A DNA stretch of 36,482 nucleotides from Acidobacteriota bacterium (lineage in GTDB: Bacteria; Acidobacteriota; Terriglobia; Bryobacterales; Bryobacteraceae): positions 1 through 36,482 of the forward strand of contig JANXLY010000269.1 of assembly GCA_025354885.1 (NCBI GenBank), given 5' to 3'. A program made the translations under genes and the position numbers. Shown here piece by piece: positions 34,594 through 36,482 of the stretch (position 1 is its first letter; the number at the start of each line of letters is the position of its first letter). The notes under the pieces are model-generated. The model had not been told where the DNA came from and did not search any database. It saw only the letters and a list, made by a program, of their open reading frames with translations.

Positions 34594-35613
34594 ATGTACA
34601 AAATTTCAGGATGGCTGTCGCCAACTTCTATTCTATTGGCAACAGCACTGTGTTTGTCCGCGCAAACTGCCACGATTTTTCCTGCAGCCCCAATTGAATT
34701 GCCTGGAGTCGCTGATTCCAACAGCCCCTCACATTGGTCGAACGGCAAGCTGGTTTTATTCAATTCGGATGGGATGCCAATCCGCAGCGAAGGTTCCAGC
34801 CTCGAAACGCTGGGGAAAGTTCGGGCTACAAGATTCTACAGCTACGAACATGTGCCTCTCTGGATTGAGGCCACCTGGAAGGCCCCCGGCGGCCAACTCT
34901 ATGCCTGGTATCACCACGAAGTCTTCCTGAACTGCGCAGACAACCCAGTGTCCGCCCCCGAAATTGGCGCACTCCGTTCCGATGATGATGGCATCAGTTT
35001 TCGAGATCTTGGCATCATTTTGAGTGCTGCGGGAGAATCGGATTGCCAGACGAAAAATTATTTCTTCGGGGGTGGAACCGGGGACTTCAGTGCGATCCCG
35101 GACCAAAACGGCGAGTACATCTACTTTCTCTATTCCAGTTATTCTGGAGGCGCTTCGTCACAAGGCGTGGCCGTGGCAAGGATGAAGGTTGAAGATCGGG
35201 ATCAACCGGCGGGCAGAGTTTTCAAATACTTCAGCGGCGATTGGGAAGAGCCAGGACTCGGCGGTACTGAGTCACCTATTTTTGCGGCAGCCACCAGTTG
35301 GGCGAGTGCAAATGCCGATGCGTTTTGGGGCCCAAGCGTTCACTGGAACACTTATTTAAACCGTTATGTGATGCTTCTCAACCATACTTGCTGCTCCACC
35401 GATTGGCCGCAAGAGGGAATCTATGTGAGCTTTAGCGCCGATCTTTCCCACCCGGAAACCTGGCTTCCACCGACAAAGATTTTCGACGGAGGCGGCTGGT
35501 ATCCAATGGCCCATGGGCTCGAAGCGAATGGAACAGATAAATTGGCGGGCCGGACTGCGCGGTTTTTTCAAGGCAGCCACAGCGAGTGGTTGCTCGAGTT
35601 TCACTTGCCGTAA
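34594..35613 (+). CDS. Exported beta-propeller protein, GH43-like/DUF4185-like
   Basis: A 339-residue protein with a signal peptide (MYKISGWLSPTSILLATALCLSAQ). The mature part has strand-rich repeats such as HWSNGKLVLFNSDGMPIRSEG, WIEATWKAPGGQLYAWYHHE, IGALRSDDDGISFRDLG, FSAIPDQNGEYIYFLYSSYSG and WNTYLNRYVMLLNHT. These match five-bladed propellers of the GH43/GH32/DUF4185 type, in which each blade starts with a description-of-sample motif. Acidic residues are present (D and E near the ends of several blades), but I cannot name a catalytic triad. Four cysteines in the mature part (NCADN, SDCQ and HTCCS) may form disulfides. It may act on extracellular polysaccharide. Confidence 0.7.
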   Translation: MYKISGWLSPTSILLATALCLSAQTATIFPAAPIELPGVADSNSPSHWSNGKLVLFNSDGMPIRSEGSSLETLGKVRATRFYSYEHVPLWIEATWKAPGGQLYAWYHHEVFLNCADNPVSAPEIGALRSDDDGISFRDLGIILSAAGESDCQTKNYFFGGGTGDFSAIPDQNGEYIYFLYSSYSGGASSQGVAVARMKVEDRDQPAGRVFKYFSGDWEEPGLGGTESPIFAAATSWASANADAFWGPSVHWNTYLNRYVMLLNHTCCSTDWPQEGIYVSFSADLSHPETWLPPTKIFDGGGWYPMAHGLEANGTDKLAGRTARFFQGSHSEWLLEFHLP

Positions 35614-35759
35614 GTGGCGGAGGGAGTGAGATTCGGAATGAGACGCCCCGAATGGAATCTGCAAGTTGCAGAGAATACATTGCAATAGAAGCAATACAAG
35701 CCATGATTGCATCTGACCATTGCACGCAAATGCACGCTGGGAGAACAATGCTGGAATCC
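35614..35759. other. Spacer without recognised features
   Basis: Between the propeller gene stop and the terminator-like hairpin I see no supported gene. Open frames crossing this stretch also run through the hairpin and the tRNA-like gene and have no family resemblance. Base composition shifts here toward lower GC than the preceding genes. Confidence 0.4.
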
Positions 35760-35813
35760 AAAAGGTCCCTCACATCATGCATCTATGTTTGGAATGCATC
35801 ATGAGGGGGACCT
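35760..35813 (-). terminator. Terminator-like hairpin behind the tRNA-like gene
   Basis: Two 20-base arms (35763-35782 and 35794-35813) pair with three mismatches around an 11-base loop. On the minus strand the stem is followed by TTTT (complement of 35760-35763). It lies 20 bases past the encoded CCA of the minus-strand tRNA-like gene. A smaller inverted repeat, GGACCTAGAGGTCC, overlaps its proximal arm (35808-35821). Confidence 0.5.
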
Positions 35814-35833
35814 AGAGGTCCGTCTGGACTACA

Positions 35834-35924
35834 TGGCGGAGAGGAGGGGGGGGCGAACCCCTATGTGCTCTTTCAAACACCACGGCTTATCAGACCGCTG
35901 CCTTACCATTCGACGCACCTCGAA
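35834..35924 (-). tRNA. Class II tRNA-like gene with GAT anticodon, serine-type body, degenerate acceptor stem
   Basis: On the minus strand a cloverleaf can be drawn. The D arm is GTCG-AATGGTA-AGGC. The anticodon stem-loop is GCGGT-CTGATAA-GCCGT, giving anticodon GAT (35889-35891). A long variable arm GTGTTT-GAAA-GAGCAC follows (6 bp), then a TTCG-containing T arm and a 3' end CCTCTCC-G-CCA with encoded CCA. The long arm, G73 and the CCTCTCC end look like tRNA-Ser, but GAT reads isoleucine AUC codons; a normal Ser(GCT) loop would differ at one base. The 5' strand matches the 3' acceptor only through GAGG, and its outer bases do not pair. The T loop lacks A58 and lies in a C8 run one base too long. 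It is either a decayed tRNA-Ser or an unusual allo-tRNA. Confidence 0.5.
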
Positions 35925-36103
35925 AGAATTCCTCTGGAAAAAGCTACCTTTCGCGATGCCCGCACTTCTATATTGCATCAGAACGGCTAAATTATCAACG
36001 ATTCGGGTGATTGAGGAACGGGCATGAGTCTTGCACATTGATACACTGTCTCGTCGCTGCTAGTTTGAGGATCGTTTAGACTCGATGGTCGATGCATTCG
36101 TTG

Positions 36104-36384
36104 ATGACTGACACGGAGTATTTTGCGTTGCATATGACTGTTGCTGAGGAGGTCGAAGCGGCATTCACGCTTTACCATGGGCTTGAGGAATTCGAACGCC
36201 TCACGAGGGAAGATAAAACAATACTTAGGCACGTAGCGGCAGACGCGTGATTTTGGCAACCGTACAGGGCAGTAATGCAATACGCGGTTATAATGAAGAT
36301 GGGCAAGATCTTCGACCCGTCACCCGACGCGTTCACCATTCATAAGTTGGTTGCCGCTACGATTGCTAATGCGCAATTGTTCAG
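36104..36384 (+). pseudogene. Broken HEPN/AbiU2-like gene: in-frame TGA and truncated 3' end
   Basis: From ATG 36104 (or 36092) the frame reads 48 sensible codons (MTDTEYFALHMTVAEEVEAA, then FERLTREDKTILRHVAADA) to TGA at 36248-36250. The same frame then continues without further stops as FWQPYRAVMQYAVIMKMGK, IFDPSPDAFTIHKLVAATIA and NAQLFRK. The order (acidic helix, RxDA-FW, Y/L-Q-x-A-x-I-x-x-G-K-IFD, S/T-IHKL) matches HEPN_AbiU2-type proteins, linked to abortive infection and RNase-like toxins. The TGA replaces one residue between DA and FW, so a single base change is the simplest cause. Shortly after LFRK the sequence resembles the end of an IS256-family element, so the 3' half is probably lost. 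The family call is by eye. Confidence 0.5.
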
Positions 36385-36482
36385 GAAGTGTCAAGAGTTT
36401 TGTGTAAACTGTTTTCGGAAGCAGCTTCCAAACTTGATAGAGTGCTCAAGTCACACGGAGGGCATGGCTCTGCGGGGCCGCA
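36384..36482. mobile_element. Possible terminus of an IS256-family insertion sequence
   Basis: The stretch GAAGTGTCAAGAGTTTTGTG followed by TAAAC resembles the inverted-repeat ends of IS256/Mutator-type elements as I know them (TGTCAAGA-x-TTTTGTGTAAA). It begins where the HEPN/AbiU2-like frame loses its family resemblance. No transposase part is recognisable in the remaining 80 bases, and the other end lies beyond the window. Confidence 0.35.

Noticed and set aside
35707..36027. 106-codon plus-strand frame at the right end
   Set aside because: It runs through the terminator-like hairpin and the tRNA-like gene and shows no protein-family features.
36248..36250. Programmed UGA recoding using the nearby class II tRNA
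   Set aside because: The tRNA-like gene has anticodon GAT, not TCA, and no selenocysteine machinery or SECIS-like element is visible. A nonsense mutation is simpler.

Overview
The window looks like a chromosomal segment of an Acidobacteriota member, most likely of the Bryobacter/Solibacter type. This is inferred from an acidobacterial-type ECF sigma factor (TIGR02999-like) next to a TPR-bearing Ser/Thr kinase, further Hanks-type kinases, a DUF1501 plus haem-c/DUF1549/DUF1553 pair, a large secreted Asp-box (VPS10-like) protein, and signal peptides ending in AQ. No marker gene fixes the species.

Layout. 1-1743: 3' part of an ISKra4-family insertion sequence (accessory ORF plus DDE transposase, joined by an A8 slippery site). 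1748-3124 (minus): a SAM methyltransferase and an unknown exported protein. 3199-8025 (plus): ECF sigma factor, transmembrane kinase with TPRs, a tiny four-repeat protein and a cytoplasmic C25/caspase-like peptidase. This is the best candidate for an undescribed signalling or effector system. 8065-10620 (plus): zinc-ribbon protein, CopZ-like chaperone and CopA copper ATPase. 10607-16191 (minus): degenerate J-domain protein, DUF1501 protein and the giant PSD1 protein. 16453-20561 (plus): two exported beta-propeller proteins. 20551-22930: a DUF5009/HGSNAT-like membrane acyltransferase, a YkgJ-type cysteine-cluster protein and a dihaem cytochrome c. 22938-25591 (minus): an apparently active kinase and a tail-anchored paralogue that has lost its catalytic residues (pseudokinase). 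25839-26771: DUF4126 protein. 26747-33321 (minus): two DUF1989 proteins, a biotin-dependent urea/guanidine carboxylase and allophanate hydrolase, i.e. a nitrogen-scavenging operon probably acting on guanidine. 33502-34545 (minus): zinc alcohol/polyol dehydrogenase. 34594-35613: exported propeller-like protein.

The last 870 bases are a decayed accessory patch: a class II tRNA-like gene with an isoleucine-type GAU anticodon, its terminator-like hairpin, a HEPN/AbiU2-like reading frame broken by an in-frame TGA, and then sequence resembling an IS256-family terminus that cuts this frame off.

Genes are tightly packed, with several translationally coupled overlaps (kinase/repeat protein, zinc ribbon/CopZ/CopA, carboxylase/hydrolase) and three convergent pairs overlapping at their 3' ends. 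All family assignments are from reading motifs by eye; no database search was run.
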